Positions 1 to 16,432 of a DNA stretch of 64,000 bases are shown here, in pieces. Under the pieces are notes generated by a model. It was not told the DNA's origin, made no database searches, and saw only the letters and a program-made list of their open reading frames with translations. Made by a program: the position numbers and the translations under genes. The DNA comes from Agaricus subrufescens (taxonomy: Eukaryota > Basidiomycota > Agaricomycetes > Agaricales > Agaricaceae), in assembly GCA_029945375.1 (NCBI GenBank), contig CM057058.1, forward strand, positions 4,092,001 to 4,156,000, read 5' to 3'. Position 1 is the stretch's first letter. Every line of letters begins with the position of its first letter.

Positions 1-1030
1 GTCTTAGCGTTCTCCTCCGGGCTGTCTGACACAATCCCTACTTCGATTTCACCCGGCTTATATTCCGTTGCATGAACAGTTGACATGATTTCAATCACCA
101 TCTGTGGCCCTTTGTGAATGGAAATAGCGACAAAACACGTCCCACTTACCTCTATTACTTCGTTGCGGCTCAACGTCTGTCCCGCTTTTGCAGGTTCATC
201 TGCACCTCTACCTGAGTCCAACTTTTTCCATTTTTTCTCGAGCTGGTTCATGGCTTCCTGCTGTTTTTGCCCCGCGGCAGTGGCGTGGTAGCCAACAAAA
301 TAGCCTGCAGGGTCAAGTCTAAAGCATTGTGGACCAAGTTCAGGATCAATGCCGATGAGGATCATGGCTACAGGAACTTGTCAGCGGAGACTCGATGGGA
401 ATCTTAGGGCACCGTACAGATTCCTAGCGGTCGCATCGCAGCCCTTTGAGTGTAAACTTGATTGATATTGGCAATTCTACGGGCAAGGGCATCTGGCGTA
501 ATTTCGTAACCGAATTTATACCGGAAGTCTGCGGCTTCGGAACGAGCACGAGCGACTTGAGCATGTGCATCAGCTATGCGCCAGTCAGCCTTCTAGAAAA
601 AGCAGCGATGGTAGCCTACTAACCGATGAGGCCAGTCATTACACAGCCAATAGAGGGGGTGATGCTGAAAAGATGGGTTACGGTTGACGCGTCTAGTAAT
701 TTGTCCTGGTATGGCAAGTAAGAACACAGTAGACGTTATATCGGAAAGACGATGCGCACGGGAACCTTGCGTTGGGTGATGACCACCGCAGTGTCCTTGC
801 CCCTGATTGCGATTGCGGTGTGGCCAGAGCCAGAGATGGCCTTGAATGCATACTCTGTCGAATTGTAGTCGATCAGGTGTTTAGTCTGGGCAGACACAAG
901 ACGAGGACTTGCCAACTTGGTAGAGGCGGCCCTCTGGGGAGAACACAGTCAGAAATCTGCAGCAATGTGTAAGTTGTGTGCACTGGACATCGAGAAGGGG
1001 GGCTTTCCTGTCGTATGAGGTCCTGGACAT
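1..1030 (-). CDS. SCL1: 20S proteasome subunit alpha-1 (alpha type-6), 3' end cut by window edge
   Basis: Encodes a structural alpha-ring subunit of the 20S proteasome core particle, in nucleus and cytosol. Seven exons are visible: 1030-1008, 956-913, 854-760, 705-624, 573-418, 367-150 and 101 to the edge. The spliced protein starts MSRTSYDR and continues into the alpha-subunit signature ([20 protein letters not shown]), then the conserved [14 protein letters not shown] and [17 protein letters not shown] segments typical of the alpha-6/SCL1 class. Two of its first introns are non-canonical. Intron 1 (1007-957) begins GAAAGC and ends GCAG. Intron 2 (912-855) begins GCAAGT. In both cases the reading frame and family conservation fix the junctions. 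The gene is divergent from the SDS3-like gene, with 59 bp between start codons. The last few dozen residues lie outside the window. Confidence 0.93.
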
Positions 1031-1089
1031 GGGGTGGATGGAGAAAGAGATAATGGGACGCGCAAGTCGTCACGCGATCGCGTTACTGT

Positions 1090-1964
1090 GTGACACATAA
1101 CGGTATCTCTGCGCCCAAACCAATGCCCGTCGTCTCCCCGCCCTATGGCTCGGCGCAGTCCCAGCTCCATGCGCTGAGTGTGCAACTGGCGCTCCGACCA
1201 GAACTCTACCCGCTGTACAACCTCCGGCTGCTCCCGCTGTCGCTAGAGAGATCTGCCATCCTCGCCCAGCTCGAAAACGAAGAGCGGTATGCCATCCAGT
1301 GCGCCCAGACCGCCTACGACGAAGAGCGCGAGAGGGTCGAGGACGAGTGGAAGAGAGGTAGAGACCGTGTGCGCGAACGACTACTCGAGGGGATTGAAGA
1401 AAGAAGACGGAAAGCACGCGAAGAAAAGGAAGGCGAAGGTGCTACCGGAGGTGCGTTGGCTAGCTCTCACCAGCGTGGGTGGTTGACACTGACGGATTCC
1501 GCTTCTCAGACGCTACCCTCGATGCCCACTCTCGACCACCGCTGACCCGAAAGTTGCGCAACAAACTGGGGACATCCCCTCCACCAACGCCCGGTCCACC
1601 TGCTAATAACGCACTCATTAGCAGTCTCCCTATTACATCAGGTCCATTTCCAAACCCACATTCACTATCAGTAGATGAAATACCCTCCCCGTTTCCTCTA
1701 CCACTTACTTCGACGACAACGACGAATGGGGCTGGAACCAGCGGTACAGGCGGGAACGGTGGCGGTGGTGGTGGCGGCGGTGGCAGGCGAAGACCCAAAG
1801 GGGCTGGAGCTGGGCAAAACCAAGCTCTGGGTGGTCTGGGTAAAAGTATCGCGATGCTGGGATTTAACAAGGACGCTGAAGCAGACAACGACATGATTGA
1901 CATTCGTAGAGGTAATAAACGCCGTCGGAACGCAGCGGCTAACCTTGGACTCAAGGCAAGCTGA
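1090..1964 (+). CDS. SDS3-like subunit of the Rpd3/Sin3 histone deacetylase complex
   Basis: Two exons (1090-1450, 1510-1964) give about 271 residues. Residues about 30-115 form a basic/acidic helical segment. It contains ELYPLYNLRLLPLSLERSAI followed by a long E/R-rich coiled coil (ERYAIQCAQTAYDEERERVE), the pattern of the Sds3/BRMS1 family that scaffolds the Sin3-Rpd3 deacetylase. A TRKLRNK motif follows the intron, then a low-complexity Gly/Pro tail ends in a basic NKRRRN patch (possible nuclear signal). The intron (1451-1509, GTGCGT...CTCAG) joins glycine to the DATLDAH segment in frame. The N-terminal portion seen in many Sds3 proteins is short or absent, because the start lies only 59 bp from the proteasome gene. 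The family call is by pattern, not search. A class I HDAC (its expected partner) is encoded at 22750-24923. Confidence 0.7.
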
Positions 1965-2277
1965 TACGCGTGCTTCCTCATGGTTTACTTCCCATAAATT
2001 GCGTGTACTTGTATTAATTGGTAACTCTATGTGTACAGTCGATTCTATTACAACTATTGTCGCTCGATACTTAGTTAAATCTTGTCAGTCCTGGCGCGTT
2101 GGTCTTCGCTCCTGATTACTGTCGATGGAAACAGGTTCGTGACTAGTTCGACTTACAGCGGGGGCATTTTGCTATCGTCAGATCCAAGAGACATCGCCAG
2201 TTGGGTGGACGGTAGCCGGAGGGAGTGTAGCAAATCCAAAAGAGACACAAGTATATTGCGAGCCAAAGTATACACAG
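1965..2277. other. Convergent intergenic spacer, no gene seen
   Basis: This is the space between the 3' ends of the SDS3-like and ArfGAP genes. It presumably holds both 3' UTRs and termination signals. Open frames here are short and low in coding character. Confidence 0.6.
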
Positions 2278-3610
2278 TTACTTGAATGAACCCCACAAAT
2301 CGCCAAACACATCGTCTTTCTTCTGCGTGGTCGAGGAGAAAGTGCTGCCGCCAGTGGGGACAGAGCTCCCTCCCCAGATATCATTCGTATTGAAGATGTT
2401 AGCTTGCTGAGGCGATAGGCCCGAGCTAGCCTGGGTACTCCAAACGTTTGGTTGTGCAGGCGCCGCTGTAGCGGGTGCCCAGCCTGAATTGGCCCCCCAA
2501 GCACCGATGCCGGAATTTCCGATCATGCTAGTAGGTTGTACAGATGCTTGAGTCTGTGGTTGTGCGTTCCAAGCACCCATGCCGAATTGATTCATTGAAT
2601 TAGGATTAGGATTAGAATTAGCGGGAGCGGCAGAGAACAAGGAAAGGATGTCTTGTTTGACATCTTTCACTGGCTGTTGCGGCGCAGCATTGGCCGGAGT
2701 GACAGACGGGGGAGAGTGAAAATCGAGGGAGAAAAGGTCATCTTGGGGAGCAGGTGGTTGCACAGCCTGAGTGACCTGAACAGCAGCCGGTGGAGTAGAC
2801 GCCCGCACAGGGTTGGGTTCGGCAAAATTGGAAGAGAGGAGTCGATGGGGTTGAGGTTGCTGGGATGTGAAACGTGAACCACGCGAAGGATTGGTACTGC
2901 CAGAGCCATAGCTAGACCTTTTTGCCTGAACACTGGTATGTTGCTCTTGAGATGGTGCAGGTGCAAGTGCAGGCGTCGTTTGGGCAGCACTGCCAGAGTC
3001 TAGAACGGCAGGGTCGTGAGGTGGAGGGCCATCCATTGCCCATCGTCGTGATTCATATTTAGAGCGAATGAAAGACTCCATTTTACTATAAGGCAGACCG
3101 CCGATGAGAAGGCTACAGCTTTAAAGATGAATGTCGACTACTCACTGTTCCGGTGGTATATGACCTGGCTTCAGGTGGGCTTCCCAGTAGAGATTAGCCC
3201 GTCTATTGCCCCATTTTTGAATGGACTAACGGTCATCTCAGTGGACATATAGAGTTAAATTTATTGGGATGCTCACCTCCATCTGCTCGGGTGTCCACAT
3301 GTCCAAGTCAACAGACTTGACTTTGCTGATGTGCGTTCCCATTCCGCGGTGGATTCCAGAGCATCGAATGCATAGAAAGACACCACTATTCAATTGTATC
3401 AGAAGCAGTTACCAGGACAGAAGAAGACAGACGCACATATTCCATGAGGCCCATCGAGGATCTGACGGCATCAGAGTTTGGGTACAGGGAGGGATAGAGA
3501 TACTCACCGTTACGCTTGCAGTCTCCACAGACTTTGTTCTCGGGCTGCTTCACGAGTTCCCTGAGGGTGCGTGCGTTGCGCTCAGTGGTAGCCCGGTCCT
3601 GTCTCGACAT
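2278..3610 (-). CDS. ARF GTPase-activating protein (ArfGAP, AGE2/SMAP type)
   Basis: Five exons (3610-3508, 3461-3437, 3385-3277, 3225-3146, 3085-2278) give about 374 residues. The N-terminal ArfGAP domain (about residues 12-125) shows the zinc finger C-x2-C-x16-C-x2-C, from [12 protein letters not shown] to GVFLCIRC. It is followed by the catalytic arginine in [20 protein letters not shown] and by WTPEQMESIQKWGN. The C-terminal two thirds is a Pro/Gln/Asn-rich linker ending GDLWGSFK, as in Age2/SMAP-type proteins that hydrolyse ARF-GTP during trans-Golgi and endosomal coat recycling. Exon 2 is only 25 nt. The gene is divergent from RPC1 (127 bp between starts) and convergent with SDS3. Confidence 0.9.
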
Positions 3611-3737
3611 GGTGGCGGAGGAGAAAGAGTAAAGCGCAGTGCGGTGCAGAGCAGAGAGCCAGCTTGGCAGACCGCAACCACACATGCACAAACAAACGGA
3701 AAGATATGATTCAATTTATCCCGCTAAGCTCACCCCC

Positions 3738-8927
<5,190 letters not shown>

Positions 8928-10219
8928 CTTAACTTGTAATTCCGGTCGGAGAATATGTATTTTTCATCTTCAGGACAAGTAGATTGTTCGTCGTAGCTGT
9001 TGGCCCGAGGGCTTGTGCAAGTAGAGTGTGACACACGCTAGATGAACTCTGCGCCTCAGGGCCCTATGACGTCCAATGCACCCTGATGGTTTACCCTGCT
9101 CAAGGCTGGGGGGTTCAATCACTGCGTCATTCAGAACATTGGAAAGTCGAGAAGGGCGATTTTCCGTTAAATCCGTACCCCCCGACATTTGGTGAATAAG
9201 AAAGAGCAAGCCGAGGAATTAAATTGGCGGTCGTCTATCAACGTTTGGGAGATAAATCTGATCGATGGGTTGTGACGGGGCAATGACAGCCCTGAAGATC
9301 AGTCGGTTCAACATCTCAGATGAGATATATCGTACTGAAACCCGGGGTTAAGGACTTTTATGTTAGGTTGATCCTAGGATTCAAATTCTCATTGGTCCGA
9401 TTCGTTGTCCGAGGAACAATTAAATTTTTTCTAGTACGAAAGCTGTCCTCGACCCCATCATCAACTTCCCAACTTTTTTTTTTCTTTGATGCTTGTGTTC
9501 CCGAGGAAAATAGGGTACAAGAGAAGCTCGCTACACTGACACTGACGTAGGTATTAAGGGACTTGTGACAGTCGAAAAACAAAGACGTGGTAGTTATAAT
9601 GTGGCAAAAGACGTCATATTTAATTATTCCTCCACGGAACAAAAGATGTTGGCTGGTATTGAACTCCGAAGAAATTCGCAAAGTCACTTTCCTCCAAAGG
9701 TCAATTTGCGAAAGTAACCCCCAAAAACGGATTTTTATCAGGGACATACACGTTCAGAGTCTGCGCATGACTGGTGTTGGCGGTGGAGTAGCGAACATAC
9801 TGCAGCCACGCAGCAAAGAAGGAGAGGGGAGGCAACGACGCGGTGTGGCGACGCCCCAAGTTACGAAGGACTTATATACGCTCAAAACCCTTGTCAGAAC
9901 TCGAACGCAAAGGGCGTCTTCTCGTTGACACGTCCTAGGACGTCAGTAGACTATTGCGTGTCCTATTCCCTGACGAGGGGAACGCACACACAACGACGTC
10001 ATTTTCGTCGGTACTCACGTGAGACCCTGCCTCGGACTACGTCACACCCGCTTCCTCAACGGCCAAACAAGAATTAACGAGTCCTTGGATAAGGTATACA
10101 CAAATCCAAAAATAACCAATTAAACAACGGTTACAGAGTGTAAAAACAAAATAGTGCATGAAGCAGCAATGCATGAGGTATATGGATTGAAGGAGAAGAA
10201 ACAGATTGCAAAAAGTTGT
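8928..10219. other. Long convergent intergenic region without a recognisable gene
   Basis: This lies between the 3' ends of RPC1 and the DUF2433-RRM gene. No frame shows convincing coding sequence. The longest minus-strand frame (9358-9747) is compositionally poor and unrecognised. The right half carries several (G/T)ACGTCA motifs and a TATATA box (see separate entry). Confidence 0.5.
9608..10045. promoter_or_regulatory. Cluster of ACGTCA (CRE/bZIP-like) motifs with TATA element and a 14-bp palindrome
   Basis: ACGTCA occurs at about 9611, 9940, 9997 and 10039. The second is part of a perfect 14-bp palindrome at 9930-9943 (centre CCTAGG). A TATATA element lies near 9873. Such ACGTCA sites are the target class of ATF/CREB-type bZIP factors. 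No start codon of a recognised gene lies downstream on either strand, so a function as the promoter of an unannotated non-coding or rapidly evolving transcript is only an inference. Confidence 0.25.
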
Positions 10220-12339
10220 TTAAGCATCAGCGTCCCCGGAACCATGATTTCTGGCATGGCCACCTCCTCTATTGGTGAGGCCAGCTGCAGACAAACCCCT
10301 GGCAGCATAACCGCTCGCGCCCCCTCGTCCTCGTCCGCGACCTGATCCTCTGTACGAAGACTCACGTGATTCGCGATCAGTCGCCTGCTTTACTTCGGGT
10401 GTGATATCATGAATTTTCTAGAATCAACTTGGGTGAGAAAACAAATTTGCGGAATAGAAAGACACAGACCTCAGCGTGTTTTTCCAAGCCAGCTTTCATT
10501 GCAGCCTCATCGACAAATTCAATATACGCAAGTTTGGCACGTCCAGGATGGGTGGGAAAGTTGATTTTGGTGATCTGTGCCAAATCATCAATTGAATGTT
10601 GAGATGACGCAATGATAGGAATCTTACCGCGTCCTTCGTCTCGGCAAAGAATTCCTTGATGTCCGCCTCGGTGACCTGGATTGTTGATGGCATCTTCATG
10701 AAGATGGTCCATGGATGACGAGCAGGTCTGTTTGGCTTGGGAGAACGGACGCCAGAAGCTGTTGTTTCGGTCGGGGACTTGACCTCCTCCGCCGCGGAAC
10801 TTTCAGCCGTGGACTTGATGGTGTCGGGTGTGGCGATGGCAGCAGAGGCCGAGGATTCAGGGCGGGTAGGGGTGGAGGAAGCCTTGGGTACGTCTGGGGT
10901 ATTTCTACCTGACTTGCTGTCTCTCTTGGAGTCGCGTCTCTTGTCTTTTCTAAGGGGTTGCTTCTCCTTTTCTTTCTCTGGCGTTCCATTAAGTTTTGGT
11001 GTAGCAGGTGCAGGGCTGGTAGGAGGAGGGGTATGTGTGTTGGATTTGTTAACAAGGTGAGGCGGGAGAGGTTTTTCTGCCTGTGGAGGAGGTGCAGGGG
11101 TGGGCTGCTTGGTTGAGAGCTGGCTGCCATTGACGGTCTGGGGTGGAAGGGCGGAGGTTGCAGAACTTGGGGTGGGGGCAGTCGCGCTACGGCGGTAGGC
11201 ATAGTTGAACCCTTAGAGCGTATTATTAGGAGTGAATGAGGGAGGAAAAGAGAAAACACGATACCTTGACTCTTGAGTTCTGAACTGACGCGTCCGTCTT
11301 TGATGTCGAGGACGAGAGAGCCATAGGCAGCGTCGCAAAGATTCCAGTTCCAGCAATTTTTCCACGCAGGCTCCTCTCCGGTGGCGGTGGCGCCAGGGCC
11401 GGTTGAGGGCTGGGGAGTCGGAATGCGCTCAACGACAGAAAGAGCTTTTTCAAGGAGGATGCGTTGATCGCCATCGATAACGACGTCCACCTGATTTTTG
11501 ACACTTTCCCATACTCTATCCCAACCGTCTTTGCCGATGGCAAGTTTATGACGGAAGCCTTCAAAGTCGGGCTGGACACTGAACTCGTTGTACGAGGAGG
11601 CATAGCGGAAATGGAGGCCGGCCGAGATGGTGAGGTCAGCCTTGAGGACCAGGGCGAGCTGGGAAATGATGCCTTCGCGGCCGGGGCTGGCATGAGTTAC
11701 GAGAAGACGCGTTTCAGTGGGATCAAACACGCGTTGGGCCGTGTCAACGAGCTCGCCGATCTGCAGGGCGGTGGTCCACATGGTGCCGCCGCCGCCAGCG
11801 ATGGTGGCCTTGCCCTCGCCGTTGTCGAACAGTTTGTGGGAGACGAGAGCGCCACCGAGGCCAAAAAGGCGGAGTTTTACGCCACCAAGGTCGATGAGAT
11901 GGGAGGAGGCCTCGTCGATGATGTGGAGATTCTCGATGTTGTAGGCGGCGGATCTGAACTTTTCGAGGACGGCGACGTCTTCGCAGGTGCCCCAGACGGT
12001 GAAGACGGGGACGTGCAGCTTGAGCTGGCCGGCGAGGAGGAGGGGGAACTCGGAGAGGAGAGAGACGTTGACGGTCGAGCGGATGACGTCCGGGGAGTCG
12101 GACGCGAGGAGGTGGGAGCGCTGGGCCTGGGGGATGAGCGGGGAGTACTGGGTTACGTGGCGGAGGGTGCGGTCGGTGATGCGGGCGAGGCTGTCGTGCT
12201 CGAAGAAGCCAAAGTCGCCGGTGTGGATGATGGCGGCGGCATTCTCGTGGCGGGCGAGGTCGTTGAGGGCGGAGAGCTTGCCGCGGATGTCTGCGATGCA
12301 GAGGACGCGGGCGTGGGTGCCGTCGAGGGTGAGCATCAT
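10220..12339 (-). CDS. DUF2433 metallophosphoesterase-like protein with C-terminal RRM and RGG tail
   Basis: Four exons (12339-11265, 11211-10628, 10574-10470, 10417-10220) give about 653 residues. The N-terminal half resembles calcineurin-type phosphoesterases of the fungal DUF2433 class. Metal-site-like motifs are CIADIRGK (about 14), HTGDFGFFEHD (about 41), VWGTCED and LVTHASPGREG. A low-complexity Pro/Ser/Lys linker follows. A single RNA-recognition motif (about 525-605) then reads PWTIFMKMPSTIQVTEADIK to RAKLAYIEFVDEAAM. The protein ends in an RGRGRG-rich, Gly/Ala tail. Catalytic activity and RNA target are not known to me. The two-domain arrangement suggests an RNA-associated phosphoesterase. 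Its start codon lies 39 bp from that of MED13 on the other strand. Confidence 0.85.
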
Positions 12340-12378
12340 GGGCGAAAAAGAGAGAAACGCGCTCGGCAACTCCCGGCC
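12340..12378. promoter_or_regulatory. 39-bp divergent promoter shared by DUF2433-RRM and MED13 genes
   Basis: Only 39 bp separate the two opposite start codons. The spacer has no TATA box. The transcription start sites must therefore lie within it or inside the neighbouring coding sequences. Confidence 0.6.
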
Positions 12379-15300
12379 ATGCTCCTCCTCCCTGTCCCCA
12401 CCGACGAGCTCGACCCCGCCGCCCGCCGCGCCCGCATCCTCGCCCGCATCCTCGCCGCCGGCCACCCCGTCCTCCCCTGCAAGGACGGCTTCCTCCTCTG
12501 CCCCCCGCGCGCCCCCGACGACTGGGGCGCCGGCTGGGAGCACAAGGCCCTCTGCCGCCCCCTCGTCTTCTGCCACCTCGAGCTCCTCCCCGCCGCCGAC
12601 GCCCTCTTCCTGCGCCCCAGCCTCCTCCCCACCCCCTACCTCCCCCTCGACGCCGACCAGCCCCGCGCCCCCATCCTCCTCCTCCCCCACGCAACCCCCG
12701 CCTACTTCCTCGCCTCCTACGCCGGCCCCACCGCTGCCCTCGTCCGCCAGTTCGCCGACGCCCTCCCCGGCATCCCCATCCTGCCCTCCTTCGTCATCGG
12801 CTGGATCAGCGTCGAGAACAGGCGCGGCGAGGACAAGGGCATCACCTTTATCTACCCCTCCCAGCTCTGCCTCGCCTTTGCCCCCGCATTCAACCGACCG
12901 CCCCTCGACCACATCCCCGACCTCCCCGCGCCCCTCCAGCCCTCGCCCAAGCTCCCTGCCGCCGCCCACCGCCCCTCGCTCCTCGGCTCGCCCTCTGCGG
13001 AGCTCCGGGCCTTTCGCACCCTCACCCTCTCCCGGTCCAAGAATATACGCACGATTGCCGCCCAGGTTAGCTGCTATGTCGACCACGTCGCCAAGGACAG
13101 GGACCGGGAGCGTGAGCGTCTCAAGCGTGAGCGCACCATCCCCCAGACCCCCTCCGCGCCGCCGCCGCCGCACCCGCCCTATCCTTCCCCTCCCCAGGCA
13201 GAGACGACCGCCGCTCCTATCCCAGGAAACACCTCTCCCGTCCTGCCGCCCCCCTCACCTCCGGCAGCCCACCATCCTGTCCCGCAGCAGCCTCCTCCCC
13301 CTCCCCCTTCTTCCTACGATCCCTTTTCGTACCTCTCTGACATGGATTTCGGAATGGACTTTGGTATGAGTATGAGCATGAATCAGAGTGCGAATTCTAA
13401 TCCCAATCCCAGTCGCAACGGCGACAGGTCGACCTTTGGCATCGACTTTGACGAAGTCACCGATGACGATTTCAATTTCTTTGACCAACCTTCCACCCAG
13501 GCATCTCTCCTGCCGGTAATTTCACCCCCCCTCTTCGACGACGTCCCCGCTTCCGGACCTGGCCCTCCGCAGCCTACACCCCGCTCCCAGCAGATGGCTA
13601 CGCCAGTTTTCACTCCCGATTCCTTTGTTCCTCTCCTTCCCTCTCCACCCCCAGACCCCATCTCTCCCAGTGTCCACCTGGACATCTCCCCGCCACGGAC
13701 AGGCTTTGATCCCATCCCATTTGCCAATTATCACCGCATCGCTGACGGAAAATATGCTCCCGCCGGAAAATTTGGTTTGCCCAGCCCTCCGCCGGACGAA
13801 CCGTCCTGGCGAAATCAATACAACGCAATTACCGATCCACGCGTTGGTGTTGTTCGCAAACTGAAGAGAAAACGCATGAACCAAGGTGGTAGACACGTCA
13901 AGCATAATCCGTGGGCTTCGGAATATGAAGAATGGGCTACCACTCGATCGTGTACGGAAGTCTCTGATGAAGAAGCTAGCCAATCTGATGAAGAGATTGA
14001 GGATGAGGATACTCCAGCCACTTCTCGTCCATGTACACCTCCCCCTTCCTATCTGCCACTTGGCCCCACCCTCTTGCAGACACAGTTCCATCATGCACAC
14101 CTCCTTCCGCTGAGCAAACCCCTCCGTCCGCCCGGTTCTTCGATCTCAGGCTCAGCAAACCCAACGGCTGCGACTCCCGCGCCCGTTGCAAGTGTCCCTA
14201 CGCCCGTTTCCCCCGCTGCTGGTTTGGGTTTAACGGCAGAGAAGTGGAGGACACTTGAAGTCGTGGTGAACATACTTGCTAAAGAGGCTATCGAGAATGC
14301 TGTATGGCGCGACGCTTGGTCAGCAAGTAATGCGTTTGGAAGGGGGGTGCGGGGCAAAAGACTCACGGAAATATGGGTTAGCGATGTCAAGATGATTGAA
14401 AAGATCTTTGAAAGCTTGGAGGAAGTTCAAGAATGTTTACCGATGAGTGACCTCTTTGGGTCAGCTCGGACTATGAGTGTACCAAAGATCTCACTAGGCA
14501 AGGGCGACGCCATCATCAACGTGCTTCCCCCCGCTCTTCGTTTCTGGGAGAAGCTTGGCTTGGGACCAAAGAATGGAGAGAAGAATGCGACAGCGTATGT
14601 GCTGTTTGCAGATGATGGTGAACAACATCGTCAGCGTGAAGTCACAAGCTGGCTCGATGGAGTGCGCACAGCTTACGAAGTGCGTTCTCAAATCAAATTC
14701 GAAATGCTCTTATTGATCAATATAGGTCCGGCATTTGGGCATGTTGGAACCGGGAACCTATGTCAAGGATGGTTTGGTTCCGTTCAAGTTTGACGTTTCT
14801 TTTAGGAAACATTTTGGTATGTCCGCATTCTGCTTGTTTTTTTATTCTTTTTACTGACATTCACAGATTCGTTCATATCAAACATAAGCGGATCACCAAC
14901 TCCGATCATCCTCTTTTTAGTCGTTCCCATTACTTTGATGACGCTTTCCTCTACAATTTTTCGCCGGATTCTTTCCTCAATGCAAAGATCGCTGCGGACA
15001 CACTCTTACAGTCAAATCATAGTCCAATTGGTACCAGAGCATGTGATCAACTACATGGAAAATGACCCTGCGAGTACCGATCAACTGGAGTCGTTCTGCA
15101 TCAACCTTTACAATCGAATCCTCGTTCCTGTCGAGCAGCCATTAGCTCGCCGATTTTCACCCGACAATACCCCTATAACCATCAAGACGCAGCTTCAGAA
15201 ACCAGTATTCACACTGGCGAGGCCAACGTACAATACTGTCACATATATGCGCACAGCATTCTCTTCTTTGGACGTCATGGATCGATATACATTCTTACAC

Positions 15301-16432
15301 GTTGGATATCGTACGAGTGCTTGTGGGAAATGGGTTATGGCTGCATGTGTCGATCAACGTGGAGAGGCTTGGGAGCAGGCAATTTGGCTTTTGAACCAAG
15401 ATGTGGATGGTGAAGGGAATGGTTCTGGTGCCCCCATTGGAGGAAATAGTGAGGACATGTTTGTGGTGAAAAAAGTATGGGATTTTGTTGCTGGATTTGC
15501 TGTGCGAGCAGACGTGGAGTGGAGGATTGTAATCTCGAAACTAGGGATAATGGAAGAGGCCGAGTTCACAGGTATGCACCTTCTACTTCCTTCTCCCCCT
15601 GTTCTTGTTCAAACAAAACAACTTTCTAGCGTGGTCAAATTTTCTACCCGCAGTGCTTGCCATGGATTATCCTCGTTCTGTGCACGTCTCGCTGTTTTGT
15701 GTTAATCCAGATAGTCCCTGGTTATTCACCAAATTCGATACGGCTGTCTTCTCATCACAGTCTGACAGCAGCAATAAAACCCCAGTGTACTCAGATGTAT
15801 CAAGTACCACATACTCGGCTTTTTTGAATATCGTTCTTCCCATCGCTACTCCCCCATCACAACACGATATCGGAATCTCCCTACCCTATGTTGCTGATCC
15901 ATCCAGTCCGAGTAACGATGGAGACTCAGATAGTACTAGTTCACCTTCTACCGCGACAAATCCAACCACTCCTCCACCCGTCACACCTACTACACCTCGA
16001 AAAATTGGACTACTGCCTAAATTAACGTCGTGCCTCATACGCGTTCCGTATTCCGCACCTCTAACTTCGATATCCATGCTCAACATTCACCTTTTATCAA
16101 CATACTCCTCTTCATCCTTGCGGGAAGAAGATAATAATACTCATAATAATAATAAATCCGACATGTTGGATTTGAAAGTGATTCTTGCGGATGTGACGCA
16201 GAATTTTTACGAGCTGAGCGTGTTGGCTCAGTTGCAGTGGAAGTTGTCTGGGGCTGATGGGGTTGACACTAATGGAGGTAGTGGTGGTAGCGGTAGTCGG
16301 GGTGGTGGTAGTGGTAGTGGTGATGCTAGATTCAAAACGGGCGCCAATCCGATTTTACCTGTTCATTTGGCTATGGTGGATATTATGGGTCAGGTCACGG
16401 ACGGTGCGGATTGTACTGAAATTGACCCGTGA
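12379..16432 (+). CDS. MED13: Mediator complex subunit 13 (CDK8 kinase module)
   Basis: Four exons (12379-14679, 14726-14816, 14867-15571, 15630-16432) give about 1299 residues. The N-terminal Med13 segment contains ILLLPHATPAYFLASY and PILPSFVIGWISVENR. A Pro/Ser-rich disordered middle follows. The C-terminal Med13_C/PIWI-like module begins near residue 690 and includes LPPALRFWEKLGLGPKN, YVLFADDGEQHRQREVTSWL and LVPFKFDVSFRKHFDSF. It continues through VMDRYTFLHVGYRTSACG and WEQAIWLLNQ. MED13 tethers CDK8-cyclin C-MED12 to core Mediator and represses Pol II re-engagement. Two short Asn/Gly repeats near the C-terminus derive from AAT and GGTGGTAG runs. The N-terminal 800 bp is very GC-rich and stays open on both strands, which creates long shadow frames. 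The gene is convergent with BIG1/VOA1. Confidence 0.88.

Noticed and set aside
9085..9130. GGTTCAATC-like sequence resembling a tRNA T-loop
   Set aside because: The flanking bases do not form a T stem, and no acceptor, D or anticodon stem can be folded around it.
9358..9747. 129-codon minus-strand frame
   Set aside because: It contains homopolymer-derived Lys/Phe runs and no recognisable domain; it is probably a chance frame in AT-rich DNA.
10696..13173. 825-codon minus-strand open frame as one protein
   Set aside because: The part before 12339 is antisense to MED13, and the part after 11264 reads through a clear intron into the wrong frame.
11464..14793. 1109-codon open frame as one protein
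   Set aside because: Its first 305 codons are antisense to the phosphoesterase gene and have shadow composition. Family similarity starts at the ATG at 12379.
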